In this document: positions 9,299 to 16,246 of the stretch, piece by piece
How positions within the stretch are numbered: the stretch's first letter is position 1
Layout of the letters: each line of letters starts with the position of its first letter
Assembly (NCBI RefSeq): GCF_900143245.1
Contig: NZ_FRDK01000009.1
Location: 62,001 to 126,000, forward strand
Direction of reading: 5' to 3'
Length of the DNA stretch: 64,000 nucleotides
Source of the DNA: Flavobacterium fryxellicola
GTDB taxonomy: Bacteria; Bacteroidota; Bacteroidia; Flavobacteriales; Flavobacteriaceae
Notes under the pieces: generated by a model
The model's database searches: none
What the model was told of the DNA's origin: nothing
What the model saw: only the letters and a program-made list of their open reading frames with translations
Program-made: the position numbers and the translations under genes

Positions 9299-10144
9299 AT
9301 GGTAGGTATAGTGGCTAGTAGTTATTACAAGGAACCTAGTCTTGGCAAAAAAGGAAATGCTCCTACACTAACAACTTTTCATCAAACCAAAGGTTTTGTC
9401 GAACAGCCAGTGGTGGCAAATTCCATTAAGAAAATATTAAAAAACGAATTTATAGATTGTGGTTATCGTCTAATGACCAGCTACTTAAAAAGAGATGGAT
9501 ATACTTTAAATCATAAAAAACTATATCGAATCATGAAAGAAGAAGGTTTACTAAAGCTAGAAAACAGAATTAATAGAAGTGGTTCTGGTCGTAAGTTTGT
9601 GAAATTTAGAAAGGTTTATACCTCTAGACCAATGCAATGTTTAGAGATGGATATTAAGATGGTATGGGTGCCAAGTGTTGGTAAAAATGCTTATTTACTA
9701 TCTATAATTGATGTTCACACACGAAGAATTTTAAAAGATTATTTTTCTTTTACTATAAAACAAAACCACGTTATAGACTTACTTTCGCAACTCTTTGAAG
9801 AATATCAATATCCTGAAAATGTCGTGATTAGAAGTGATAACGGCAGTCAATTTATAGCTAAAAGCGTGCGTGAATATCTAGGTTTAATAGGTGTACAACA
9901 GGAATTTACACATGTCGCGACACCCGAAGAAAACGCTCATATAGAGGCATATCATGGTATTTTAAAGAAAGAAGTGTTTGCTAGATTCGATTATCGCACT
10001 TTTGGAGAAATCCAGCAAATATTAAAGCGTTTTGTAAACTTTTATAATAATATAAGGCTTCATGGACTCTTAGGAAGAATAACTCCTATGGAAAAATGGA
10101 ACTCTGATAAACACTTAATAATGATGAAAAAATTAACAGCGTAA
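9299..10144 (+). CDS. IS3 transposase OrfB, catalytic part
   Basis: A 281-aa integrase-core (rve) protein with the DDE triad at D118 (CLEMDIKMVW), D180 (VIRSDNGSQF) and E216 (ENAHIEAYHG). An HTH_21-like region lies upstream (GYRLMTSYLKRDGY). The frame is open back to the A9 slippery run, encoding residues such as DLVNDTYEKHK before the ATG at 9299. The functional product is therefore probably the OrfA-OrfB fusion made by -1 frameshifting. It is intact. Confidence 0.9.
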   Translation: MVGIVASSYYKEPSLGKKGNAPTLTTFHQTKGFVEQPVVANSIKKILKNEFIDCGYRLMTSYLKRDGYTLNHKKLYRIMKEEGLLKLENRINRSGSGRKFVKFRKVYTSRPMQCLEMDIKMVWVPSVGKNAYLLSIIDVHTRRILKDYFSFTIKQNHVIDLLSQLFEEYQYPENVVIRSDNGSQFIAKSVREYLGLIGVQQEFTHVATPEENAHIEAYHGILKKEVFARFDYRTFGEIQQILKRFVNFYNNIRLHGLLGRITPMEKWNSDKHLIMMKKLTA

Positions 10145-10427
10145 TTAAAAATCGAAATTTAGAATAATACTCTTGTTTTATAGGGGTCAAAACAGCTGGA
10201 GCATAAAGGATTTACCGAAGAAGAAATCGATTTCAACAAATTGGAATTTGAACTGTACTATGTGAAAAAACATTTGAAATCAAACATAAAGAAAACCATC
10301 GACATTCTTGGTCTTTATGGCATTAATACTAACGAAATTGAAGAACTGATTCAAGGAAGAATAAAATTAAATCGTCACGTTTTGTCTGACTATCAAGCTA
10401 CTTTAGCAACACTATAAAAAATAAATC

Positions 10428-11090
10428 ATGGCCAAAGTAGGTTTTTACAAAAGGTATTTATACATCATCGATCGATTAACAATAGTACCCAGTAGTTTTC
10501 GGGATTTACATAAACATGTGTTGGCAAAACTCAAAAATGATGATTTAGGGAATAATTTTGATTACTCTTCACGTACTTTTGACAGAGACAAAAAAGACAT
10601 TTTTGACTTGTTTGGTATCCTTATTCAATACAATCGCAAAGCCAAAGTATATAGTATTGATCAAGAGATTGTAGATCCTTCAGTATCACGAATGATTGAA
10701 GCCCTTTCTATTCATCAGGTACTAAAAGAAGGAAATAAATTATCAACGAGTATTTATCTAGAAAAAAGGAAAGTTGCCGGAACCCATTTAATAAACGGAA
10801 TACTTTATGCAATACAAAACCGCTTCATGATTTCATTCACCCATATGAAGTTTTGGGACATGGAAATCAGTCAACGCAGGGTAAAACCAATAGCCATAAA
10901 GGAATCGGAACGCCGCTGGTACCTTATTGCACAAGATGTGAAAGATGGAAGCGTAAAAAACTTTGGTTTTGACAGAATCACTGATTTGAAAATGAGATTC
11001 AGACTGTGTCAAGATCTGTTCAAGGAATTAAAAAAGGAGAAAGCAAACCAATTTTTGCTACTGCAGGAGGAAATGGAACATATCGTTTAG
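10428..11090 (+). CDS. WYL-domain regulator, C-terminally truncated
   Basis: A 220-aa relative of the WYL protein encoded at 13905-14804, colinear from YFKRYLYVIERL-type residues to DRIT/DRIS. It has an N-terminal winged helix (residues about 1-75) and a WYL core containing KPIAIKESERRWYLIAQD. After FDRITDLK the similarity stops, and an unrelated basic tail (FKELKKEKANQFLLLQEE) ends at 11090, so about 90 residues of the WYL C-terminal extension are gone. WYL proteins commonly control defence operons by sensing ligands or nucleic acid. It begins 10 nt after the clamp-like gene. The truncated product may still bind DNA. Confidence 0.75.
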   Translation: MAKVGFYKRYLYIIDRLTIVPSSFRDLHKHVLAKLKNDDLGNNFDYSSRTFDRDKKDIFDLFGILIQYNRKAKVYSIDQEIVDPSVSRMIEALSIHQVLKEGNKLSTSIYLEKRKVAGTHLINGILYAIQNRFMISFTHMKFWDMEISQRRVKPIAIKESERRWYLIAQDVKDGSVKNFGFDRITDLKMRFRLCQDLFKELKKEKANQFLLLQEEMEHIV

Positions 11091-11278
11091 GCTATCCGGA
11101 AACTAGTAGAGATTTATGTATATATTTTTCTCGACAAGATGAACTTGGGTGGGGTATAATTGAAGTTAGAGATTTGTTTTTAGAAGTTAATAATCGGTCA
11201 AATATAACCTCAAAGTCAATTAATTCATTACAAATGAAACTATTAAAATCACATCTAAAAATAATGAATGGGTTCTAG
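11006..11278 (+). pseudogene. Unidentified gene remnant fused behind WYL fragment
   Basis: Where WYL similarity ends, a second frame carries protein-like sequence: FATAGGNGTYRLGYPETS, then CIYFSRQDELGWGIIEVRDL. It runs to a stop at 11278 with no start of its own. It looks like the C-terminal remnant of another gene, joined at a deletion or recombination point near 11020-11040. I do not recognise the family. Confidence 0.35.
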
Positions 11279-11319
11279 AAAATGAAAAAAATTTAAAGAT
11301 ATAAATTAAAAATGCCCTT

Positions 11320-11420
11320 CGCTAGTACGAGTATATCGCTCGTGCCCTTTATAAATCAAAAAGGACTGCTTTGTAAACGCAAAACAGCGGCATTCCTGAT
11401 TAATCATAATCTAGTCTGCC
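11320..11420. repeat. Dispersed repeat copy B
   Basis: A diverged copy of the repeat at 8273-8368, sharing CGCTCGTG, AATCAAAAAGGACTGCT, AACGCAAAAC and TAATCATAATCTAGTCTGCC in the same order. The leading palindrome is degraded here. It lies between the WYL/remnant genes and the 3' end of the DnaA-FtsZ gene. No gene is seen in 11279-11519. Confidence 0.55.
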
Positions 11421-11519
11421 TAAATTCAACAACAAGGTAAAAAAAATAAAAACTAAATTCCCGTAAAACAATTACTTAATAATTTACTTTTTCACAATAT
11501 TTTTATCGACACTTCAAAA

Positions 11520-12710
11520 TTATTCAGAAACATCAAATCCCGAAGCTAGAATTGCAATCGAAATGGACTTGCCAAGGTTCTCATCTTCACTAACTGCCAT
11601 GGTTATACTAGCATTATATCCCGCTTCTGCTTGAAGGTACTCATTGATTTCTCCAATTTCATCAATTGTAATATCAATCGCATCACTTGTGACAAGCAAC
11701 AAAATGTTTTTGGCATTTGCTATTTTGTTTTCCCTTAAATATGGAGATCTTAAAGCGGAGTTAACTGCCTTTTTAGCCCTGTCTTTACCAGATGCTACGG
11801 AGAATCCAACGAATATGGAGTTATTATTACATAAAACGGTTTTAATGTCTTTTTTGTCAAATTGCACAGCTAATACGATTGCCATAATTCCTTTCATAAC
11901 GGTTGCGAAAGCCATATTTATTTGTGGCAAATCGCTTTCAGAATCAGGAATAGTTTTGGGTTCCTTTGACTTATTATTGTCGATCACCACTAACGCGTCA
12001 AACTGTCTGCATAATTTTTCAATGTCTAACAGATTTTCCTTTTCTTCAGTAAATAACGGGATCGAAACAAGGCCTACCGAAAGAACCCCTCTTTCCTTTG
12101 CCAATTGGGCTATAACAGATGCAATTAAAGCTTTCGTTGTTTCTGCTGTTTCAATAAGTATCAACACCACTTCAGTATCACTACCCACTATCGCATCATA
12201 AAGAGCATTAACCCTTAAATCTAAAGGCTGCGCCATATCCACGGCAACTTGATCTTTTAATCTGATTTTGTTTGGAACCGTACTACTATCGATAATCTCT
12301 TCGTCTGAGTCGCATACGATAAAATCAACTCCGCCAGTTCGATGATTATATAGGTAATTTACAATATTACAACCCTCACTACCCAGACCTATTATTTTGA
12401 TTCTCTTATTATAACCATCGCGTAAATTCATTGTCGACAGTTTACGAACTAAAGTATCTAAATCTCGGACAACTTTTATAGTAAAATCAAGAGTTATCTC
12501 TTTTTTATGGAGCTGTGCTTCGGTAATCAGAAGATTAAAACATAATTCGACTTCTCTTATATTCGATTTTACGTTTTGGGCAATACAAGCTATGATTTTT
12601 TCCGACAGCACAACAGTGCTGCGGGAAGTTAATTGTTCCAATACCGCCAATCTGGTTGTATAATCCGGACGGTCTAATGCTACAATCAAACCTCTTTTGA
12701 AACGGGACAA
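11520..12710 (-). CDS. C-terminal part of DnaA-FtsZ fusion (after in-frame stop)
   Basis: This is the downstream part of a 570-codon frame beginning at 13232. The frame is open from 12827 to 11520, and the TTG at 12710 is only the first possible restart. Residues (full-length numbering) about 135-260 complete a DnaA AAA+ module: IIITSDR sensor 1, SRFKRGL arginine finger (176-182), SNIREVE sensor 2 (224-229). From about 277 to 570 it is FtsZ/tubulin-like: RIKIIGLGSEGCN, VPNKIRL, GKDRAKKAVNSALRSPYL and ILASGF. The FtsZ nucleotide loop GGGTGTG is replaced by ETAETTK (361-367), so GTPase activity is doubtful. DnaA domain IV (DNA-binding HTH) is absent. Confidence 0.8.
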   Translation of the reverse strand: MSRFKRGLIVALDRPDYTTRLAVLEQLTSRSTVVLSEKIIACIAQNVKSNIREVELCFNLLITEAQLHKKEITLDFTIKVVRDLDTLVRKLSTMNLRDGYNKRIKIIGLGSEGCNIVNYLYNHRTGGVDFIVCDSDEEIIDSSTVPNKIRLKDQVAVDMAQPLDLRVNALYDAIVGSDTEVVLILIETAETTKALIASVIAQLAKERGVLSVGLVSIPLFTEEKENLLDIEKLCRQFDALVVIDNNKSKEPKTIPDSESDLPQINMAFATVMKGIMAIVLAVQFDKKDIKTVLCNNNSIFVGFSVASGKDRAKKAVNSALRSPYLRENKIANAKNILLLVTSDAIDITIDEIGEINEYLQAEAGYNASITMAVSEDENLGKSISIAILASGFDVSE

Positions 12711-12827
12711 TAATTGCGGATTAATGCCCTGTAACTCGTTTAGCTCTCGGTCAGATGTTATGATGATTTGCTTTTCTTTCTGGCAAAAAGAATCAAGACT
12801 GCCAAGAATTATCTCCTGAACATCCGT

Positions 12828-13232
12828 TTATCCCGACAGCAATTGAATGTCCTCCAGAATTAAAACATCAACTAACTCAAACCAAGTGATAAAATTATCC
12901 TCGCAGTTGTTTTCGACTGAATTCTTATATTGCTGACAGAAATAATCAGTAGTAATACACAAGACGTTTTTCTCTGGAAATCGCTTTTTTGTTTCATTGC
13001 CAATGGCGTGTGCCAGATGAGTTTTTCCTAAACCGCTTTCACCGTAAATAAACAACGGATTAAATAATTTTTCTCCCTGTTTACAAGAAACAAAAAATCC
13101 TGCCGAACGTGCACTTTGATTGGAATCGCCTATGATAAAATCATCAAAGTTGTATTTTTCATTGAGTTGTGAATCTATTTGTAAATCGCCAGTATTAAAT
13201 ACCTCCTTTTCCTTTCTGGATTTTGCCATCAT
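12828..13232 (-). CDS. N-terminal part of DnaA-FtsZ fusion
   Basis: Residues 1-134 of the split gene. After a short basic leader comes the DnaA domain III pattern: LNEKYNFDDFIIGDSN (23-38), Walker A YGESGLGKTH (63-72) and Walker B VLILEDIQLLSG (123-134). A TAA at 12828-12830 follows SG, where DnaA proteins have a Gly/Ala-Lys. Translation past it in the same frame continues as a normal DnaA core (TDVQEIILGSLDSFCQKEK). A single nonsense change, readthrough or a sequencing error would explain this. The start is the ATG at 13232 (a second ATG follows directly), 41 nt downstream of a TAAGTTTG box. Confidence 0.8.
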   Translation of the reverse strand: MMAKSRKEKEVFNTGDLQIDSQLNEKYNFDDFIIGDSNQSARSAGFFVSCKQGEKLFNPLFIYGESGLGKTHLAHAIGNETKKRFPEKNVLCITTDYFCQQYKNSVENNCEDNFITWFELVDVLILEDIQLLSG

Positions 13233-13272
13233 GCTTTTTTGTTGTGGTTATCATCAAAACCATATTGTTAAG

Positions 13273-13280
13273 CAAACTTA
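13273..13280 (-). promoter_or_regulatory. -7 box upstream of the DnaA-FtsZ gene
   Basis: On the minus strand this reads TAAGTTTG, matching TAnnTTTG, about 40 nt upstream of the ATG at 13232. No clear TTG -33 element is visible. Confidence 0.45.
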
Positions 13281-13319
13281 GCTGAGCATAATGCCAGAGT
13301 GCGGCGGAGTAATTTTTTT

Positions 13320-13350
13320 TAATAAAAAAACTACACTCGGGAGTGAGTGT
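13320..13350 (-). terminator. Hairpin terminator after the DnaQ-like gene
   Basis: On the minus strand, ACACTC-ACTCCC-GAGTGT is followed by AGTTTTTTTATT. It lies about 80 nt past the exonuclease stop, so it should separate the WYL/exonuclease operon from the DnaA-FtsZ gene. Confidence 0.55.
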
Positions 13351-13431
13351 CGTTTTGATAATTAATTCTTAATTAAGTTATTATGGACTCTAGATCTTCA
13401 ATTAACTGTTTGATTTTATGAATGATTCCAT

Positions 13432-13908
13432 TTATATTTTATTTACATATTTTAAATACAATTTTGCACAAGCCCTGGCATCACTCAAAGCATCATGATG
13501 ATTGAGCGCAATCTTATTTTCATTACACAAGTTAGCTAAGTTTGTCTTATATATCTTATAATTACAAAATTTATTATAGCTTGGAGTTGGTAAATTATAA
13601 TGCTGAAGCGTTTTTTTCAAAACTGGGAAATCAAAGCCAAATCCATTGTGTGCTATTAGATTCTGATTATCTATAAATGGAACTATCTTGTGCCAAATGT
13701 GGTCGAAGGTTGGTGCGGTTTTAGTATCTATGGCTGCAATCCCGTGAATGTCGGTAAAACGATTCCAGTAATAATTATCGGGTGGTTGAACTAAAATGTT
13801 AATTTCATTAATTATGATTCCGTTTTTCACTTGTACAAGTCCAATTTGACAAATGCTATTTCTATAACCAGTTGCAGTCTCAAAATCTATGGCTGTAAAG
13901 TTTTTCAT
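13432..13908 (-). CDS. DnaQ-like DEDDh 3'-5' exonuclease
   Basis: A 158-aa single-domain exonuclease of the DNA polymerase III epsilon superfamily. All expected residues are visible: D8 and E10 (AIDFETA), D93 (FGFDFPVLK), H138 and D143 (NHHDALSDARAC), giving a complete DEDDh set. It lacks any clamp-binding or polymerase extension. It overlaps the upstream WYL gene by 4 nt, so the two are translationally coupled and probably co-regulated. Standalone DnaQ-like nucleases under a WYL regulator occur in defence neighbourhoods. A repair or RNA-degradation role is also possible. Confidence 0.9.
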   Translation of the reverse strand: MKNFTAIDFETATGYRNSICQIGLVQVKNGIIINEINILVQPPDNYYWNRFTDIHGIAAIDTKTAPTFDHIWHKIVPFIDNQNLIAHNGFGFDFPVLKKTLQHYNLPTPSYNKFCNYKIYKTNLANLCNENKIALNHHDALSDARACAKLYLKYVNKI

Positions 13909-14804
13909 TTATATAAACTTTCCATTTGCGCAATTCTTTCTTTTATGGTTGCAATTAAACTATTAGGGGACAAAACTTTTACGTCGCTTCCATATTTCAA
14001 GAGTTCCATAACAATGTCATTAGTGGTGTGAATGTAAATTTCCAGTATGACAATGTCCCCGGTTTCTTCTACAATACGCTGGGATTCGTGCAACGGAAAG
14101 GTTTTTATGTAGTTGCCCTGTTTATTGGAAAACTGCAAAACCACTTTTTCGGAAGTAGCATACGTTTCTACCCCAAAGGCGTGTTGAAACTCCTTTTCGA
14201 CATTATAAGGAATGGGTTTGAACTTGGTATCGATAATTTTTAGATTGGAGATCCGGTCCAATCCAAAGGTTTTTATTGTATCGTCCTTTTTATCCATACC
14301 GACCAAATACCATCTTTGTTGCGATTCTTTTAAGGCAATGGGTTTAACCGCGCGTTGGGTACTAAAATCATCCCAATGTTTCTGATGTGTGAATTTTAAA
14401 AAATGAAGATTTTGTATCGCATGAATAATTCCATGAATATGCTCAGTCCCTAACGATTTTCTCTTTTCTAAGAACACACTTGGTGAAAGTTTATTACCTT
14501 CTTGCAAGGCCTGATGAATTGAGAAGGCATCAATCATTCGTACTACTGACTGATCTTCTATTACATCTTCATCAATAAAGTAGGTTTTATCTTTTCGGTT
14601 GTACTGAATGACAATTCCAAAAAGCGTTTCAATGTCTTTCTTGTCTCGTTCAAAAGTACGTATTGCATATTCAAAAGCAGTGTCAATATCATCCTGTTCC
14701 AATTTACGCATCACGTATTCATGTAATTCGATAAAACTACAAGGGTTGCCTCTCAAGCGTTCAATAACGTACAAATACCTTTTAAAATAGATTAATTTAG
14801 ACAT
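13905..14804 (-). CDS. WYL-domain transcriptional regulator
   Basis: About 299 aa from the ATG at 14804 (MSKLIYFKRYLYVIERL). The frame runs further upstream, but the homologous WYL gene at 10428 begins at the equivalent residue and a -7 box lies just upstream. It has an N-terminal winged helix, a WYL core (KPIALKESQQRWYLVGMDKKD, then FGLDRISNLKI) and a WYL C-terminal extension ending in LLKYGSDVKVLSPNSL. It is likely the ligand- or nucleic-acid-responsive regulator of the exonuclease it overlaps. It is full length, unlike the neighbouring copy. Confidence 0.85.
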   Translation of the reverse strand: MSKLIYFKRYLYVIERLRGNPCSFIELHEYVMRKLEQDDIDTAFEYAIRTFERDKKDIETLFGIVIQYNRKDKTYFIDEDVIEDQSVVRMIDAFSIHQALQEGNKLSPSVFLEKRKSLGTEHIHGIIHAIQNLHFLKFTHQKHWDDFSTQRAVKPIALKESQQRWYLVGMDKKDDTIKTFGLDRISNLKIIDTKFKPIPYNVEKEFQHAFGVETYATSEKVVLQFSNKQGNYIKTFPLHESQRIVEETGDIVILEIYIHTTNDIVMELLKYGSDVKVLSPNSLIATIKERIAQMESLYK

Positions 14805-14822
14805 AGTTTTAAATTTTATTTT

Positions 14823-14830
14823 CAAAGATA
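14823..14830 (-). promoter_or_regulatory. -7 box for the WYL/exonuclease operon
   Basis: The minus strand reads TATCTTTG (TAnnTTTG), 18 nt upstream of the ATG at 14804, and supports that start. Confidence 0.5.
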
Positions 14831-14908
14831 AATTATTCGTCTGCCAATATATGACGGAGTAAACCACTCTAATCAAAACCGTGAATTTGTTACTCTCAAC
14901 TAAAATAA

Positions 14909-15055
14909 TCTGCCGCTATTAAATTACGTATTCATCCTAATTTTGAATTTAGACAACAGGTTTTGAAATATGGGAGTTTGGTAAAAGTTGTAGAGCCGAG
15001 TTGGTTGGCGGCGGAAATTCGGGAGGAGTTGAGGAAAGCGTTTGAGAATTATTAA
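14909..15055 (+). pseudogene. WYL C-terminal remnant
   Basis: An in-frame stretch after a TAA at 14906 encodes IHPNFELRQQVLKYGSLVKV, then EPSWLAAEIREELRKAFENY and a stop at 15055. This is the standard end of a WYL C-terminal extension. There is no start and no N-terminal part nearby. Its GC looks higher than that of its neighbours. It is a leftover of a third WYL gene, or the displaced end of the truncated copy at 10428. Confidence 0.7.
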
Positions 15056-15111
15056 TCACGCCAACTCCACATAGAAGATTAGAATTAATTAAAAATAAAA
15101 GAACAATTATT

Positions 15112-15147
15112 AAACAGTAGTAAGCAAAAGTTTACTACTGTTTTTTT
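15112..15147. terminator. Strong hairpin terminator
   Basis: AAACAGTAGTAA-GCAAAAG-TTTACTACTGTTT is a long stem followed by a T-run on the plus strand. It lies between the WYL remnant and the convergent GTPase gene, and can serve both directions. Confidence 0.75.
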
Positions 15148-15157
15148 GATTTTTTAC

Positions 15158-16246
15158 TTACACACTTTTAGGAATAATGTTGTAGTGCTCATTAATTGAA
15201 ATTTCAATTTTATCTAATAAGTTCTCTTTGCTAATTCCCTTATTTATAAAAATTGAAATTAGTAGTCCTAAAGGCCCTAAAAGGGCACTAAATAAAGTTA
15301 TTATTCCTATAGACCCTAGTACTCCACCCATAGATAACAATGGCGGCAGCAGTAAAAAAGAACTCTTATCTTCATTATCCATTTTAAATCTTTTCTGTGA
15401 AATATCTCCCATCACAAACAAAAAGTGATTTGAATAAAACAGATTAGCTTCTTGCAATAATTTCTCTATTCTTGTAGCAGTTTCTTTATCATAACTCTGT
15501 ACTAATTTATGGGTTTTTTCAAGAATGGATTTAACCGTACTATCTTTAATATTTCCTAACAAATTTGAAGATTCTTTGTTTGCATCTATTATTATTTCCA
15601 CCTTTGGCATCATTATAGATACACCTTCATTAGCTCTTTGTTTGACAAATTGATTTTTAATTAAAATAAACCTATTTTTAAAAGATTTTGACCCATTATC
15701 AATTATCGCCTTAATTAGATTATCATTCCCGTATCGTTCTGAAACTTTTTTATTAAAGCCTAGACCAAATTGTTTTTTAACACTGCAAATTTCAATTATT
15801 TGATCCGTCATAAACTCGCGCTTAACAGCTTCGTAGAAGCTATTATCTTTATCTAAATCTGCTTTAGTAATAACTATAATTGGATTAAGATGTTCCGCTT
15901 TAATTTGAGCAAATATTTTTTTTTCAAAATCCTCTATCCTTTTACCCTCAGCTGACAAACAAAATACAACTGTATGAATCCATTCTTTTATATTTAACGA
16001 TTTTTTATCTTTAAGGAAATCGTTAAAATCTTTCAACCAAATATCTGTTTTTCCAGGTTCCATTCCCCAAGAATCATAAATATTTACTTTTTTTCCAGCA
16101 ATTGAATCACTAAAAATATGAAAACCTTGTTTTGTTACCGGTTTTCCACTTCCTGTCACGGCTAATTCTTTGTTAAATAAATAATTTAAAAGAGAACTTT
16201 TACCTACACCAGATTTTCCGATTATAGCTAAATTATATCCTTCCAT
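15158..16246 (-). CDS. Membrane-associated GTPase (YihA/IRG-like P-loop)
   Basis: A 362-aa GTPase. G1 is GKSGVGKS (10-17), G3 is DSWG (58-61) and G4 is TKAD (127-130). A candidate G2 threonine lies in the TGSGKPVTKQG loop. The G3 Trp (DxWG) is a variant of DxxG. A helical middle follows, then a hydrophobic hairpin at about 305-340 (LLLPPLLSMGGVLGS, LLGPLGLLISIFI) that would insert in membrane. It overlaps the upstream DUF697 GTPase gene by one base, so the two form an operon. Paired GTPases with membrane tails recall dynamin- and IRG-like defence proteins. The function is inferred from context only. Confidence 0.8.
   Translation of the reverse strand: MEGYNLAIIGKSGVGKSSLLNYLFNKELAVTGSGKPVTKQGFHIFSDSIAGKKVNIYDSWGMEPGKTDIWLKDFNDFLKDKKSLNIKEWIHTVVFCLSAEGKRIEDFEKKIFAQIKAEHLNPIIVITKADLDKDNSFYEAVKREFMTDQIIEICSVKKQFGLGFNKKVSERYGNDNLIKAIIDNGSKSFKNRFILIKNQFVKQRANEGVSIMMPKVEIIIDANKESSNLLGNIKDSTVKSILEKTHKLVQSYDKETATRIEKLLQEANLFYSNHFLFVMGDISQKRFKMDNEDKSSFLLLPPLLSMGGVLGSIGIITLFSALLGPLGLLISIFINKGISKENLLDKIEISINEHYNIIPKSV

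Larger units (their letters stand above)
8876..10192 (+). mobile_element. IS3-family insertion sequence
   Basis: About 1.3 kb. The left end (TTTTAGCCCC from 8878) matches the reverse complement of the right end (TTTTGACCCC), and similarity continues inwards through TTATTTTAAATTTC and TTATTCTAAATTTC. It carries orfA and a -1-frame orfB, and is flanked by CAGCTGG copies. The boundary may shift by one or two bases, because the first TA is not part of the matching ends. Both genes are intact, so the insertion is probably recent. Confidence 0.85.
8482..10417 (+). pseudogene. Possible sliding-clamp-like gene split by IS3
   Basis: The 5' part (8482-8875) and 3' part (10200-10417) join in one frame when the IS and one copy of the CAGCTGG duplication are removed. 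That gives a 203-aa protein with its stop at 10415-10417. By eye the first 130 residues have the rhythm of one DnaN clamp domain: RKSKLLNELKKI, then TIELTITDGLLTLVIPG, then a FREIIKNW-type helix and paired strands. This is pattern resemblance only. The second half is helical (EELIQGRIKLNRHVL). It ends 10 nt before a WYL regulator, so the two form an operon. As it stands, the product stops at 8883 after 133 residues. Confidence 0.7.

Noticed and set aside
12711..12827. Frameshift between the two DnaA-FtsZ parts
   Set aside because: The parts are in the same frame and coding sequence is continuous; only a TAA codon separates them.
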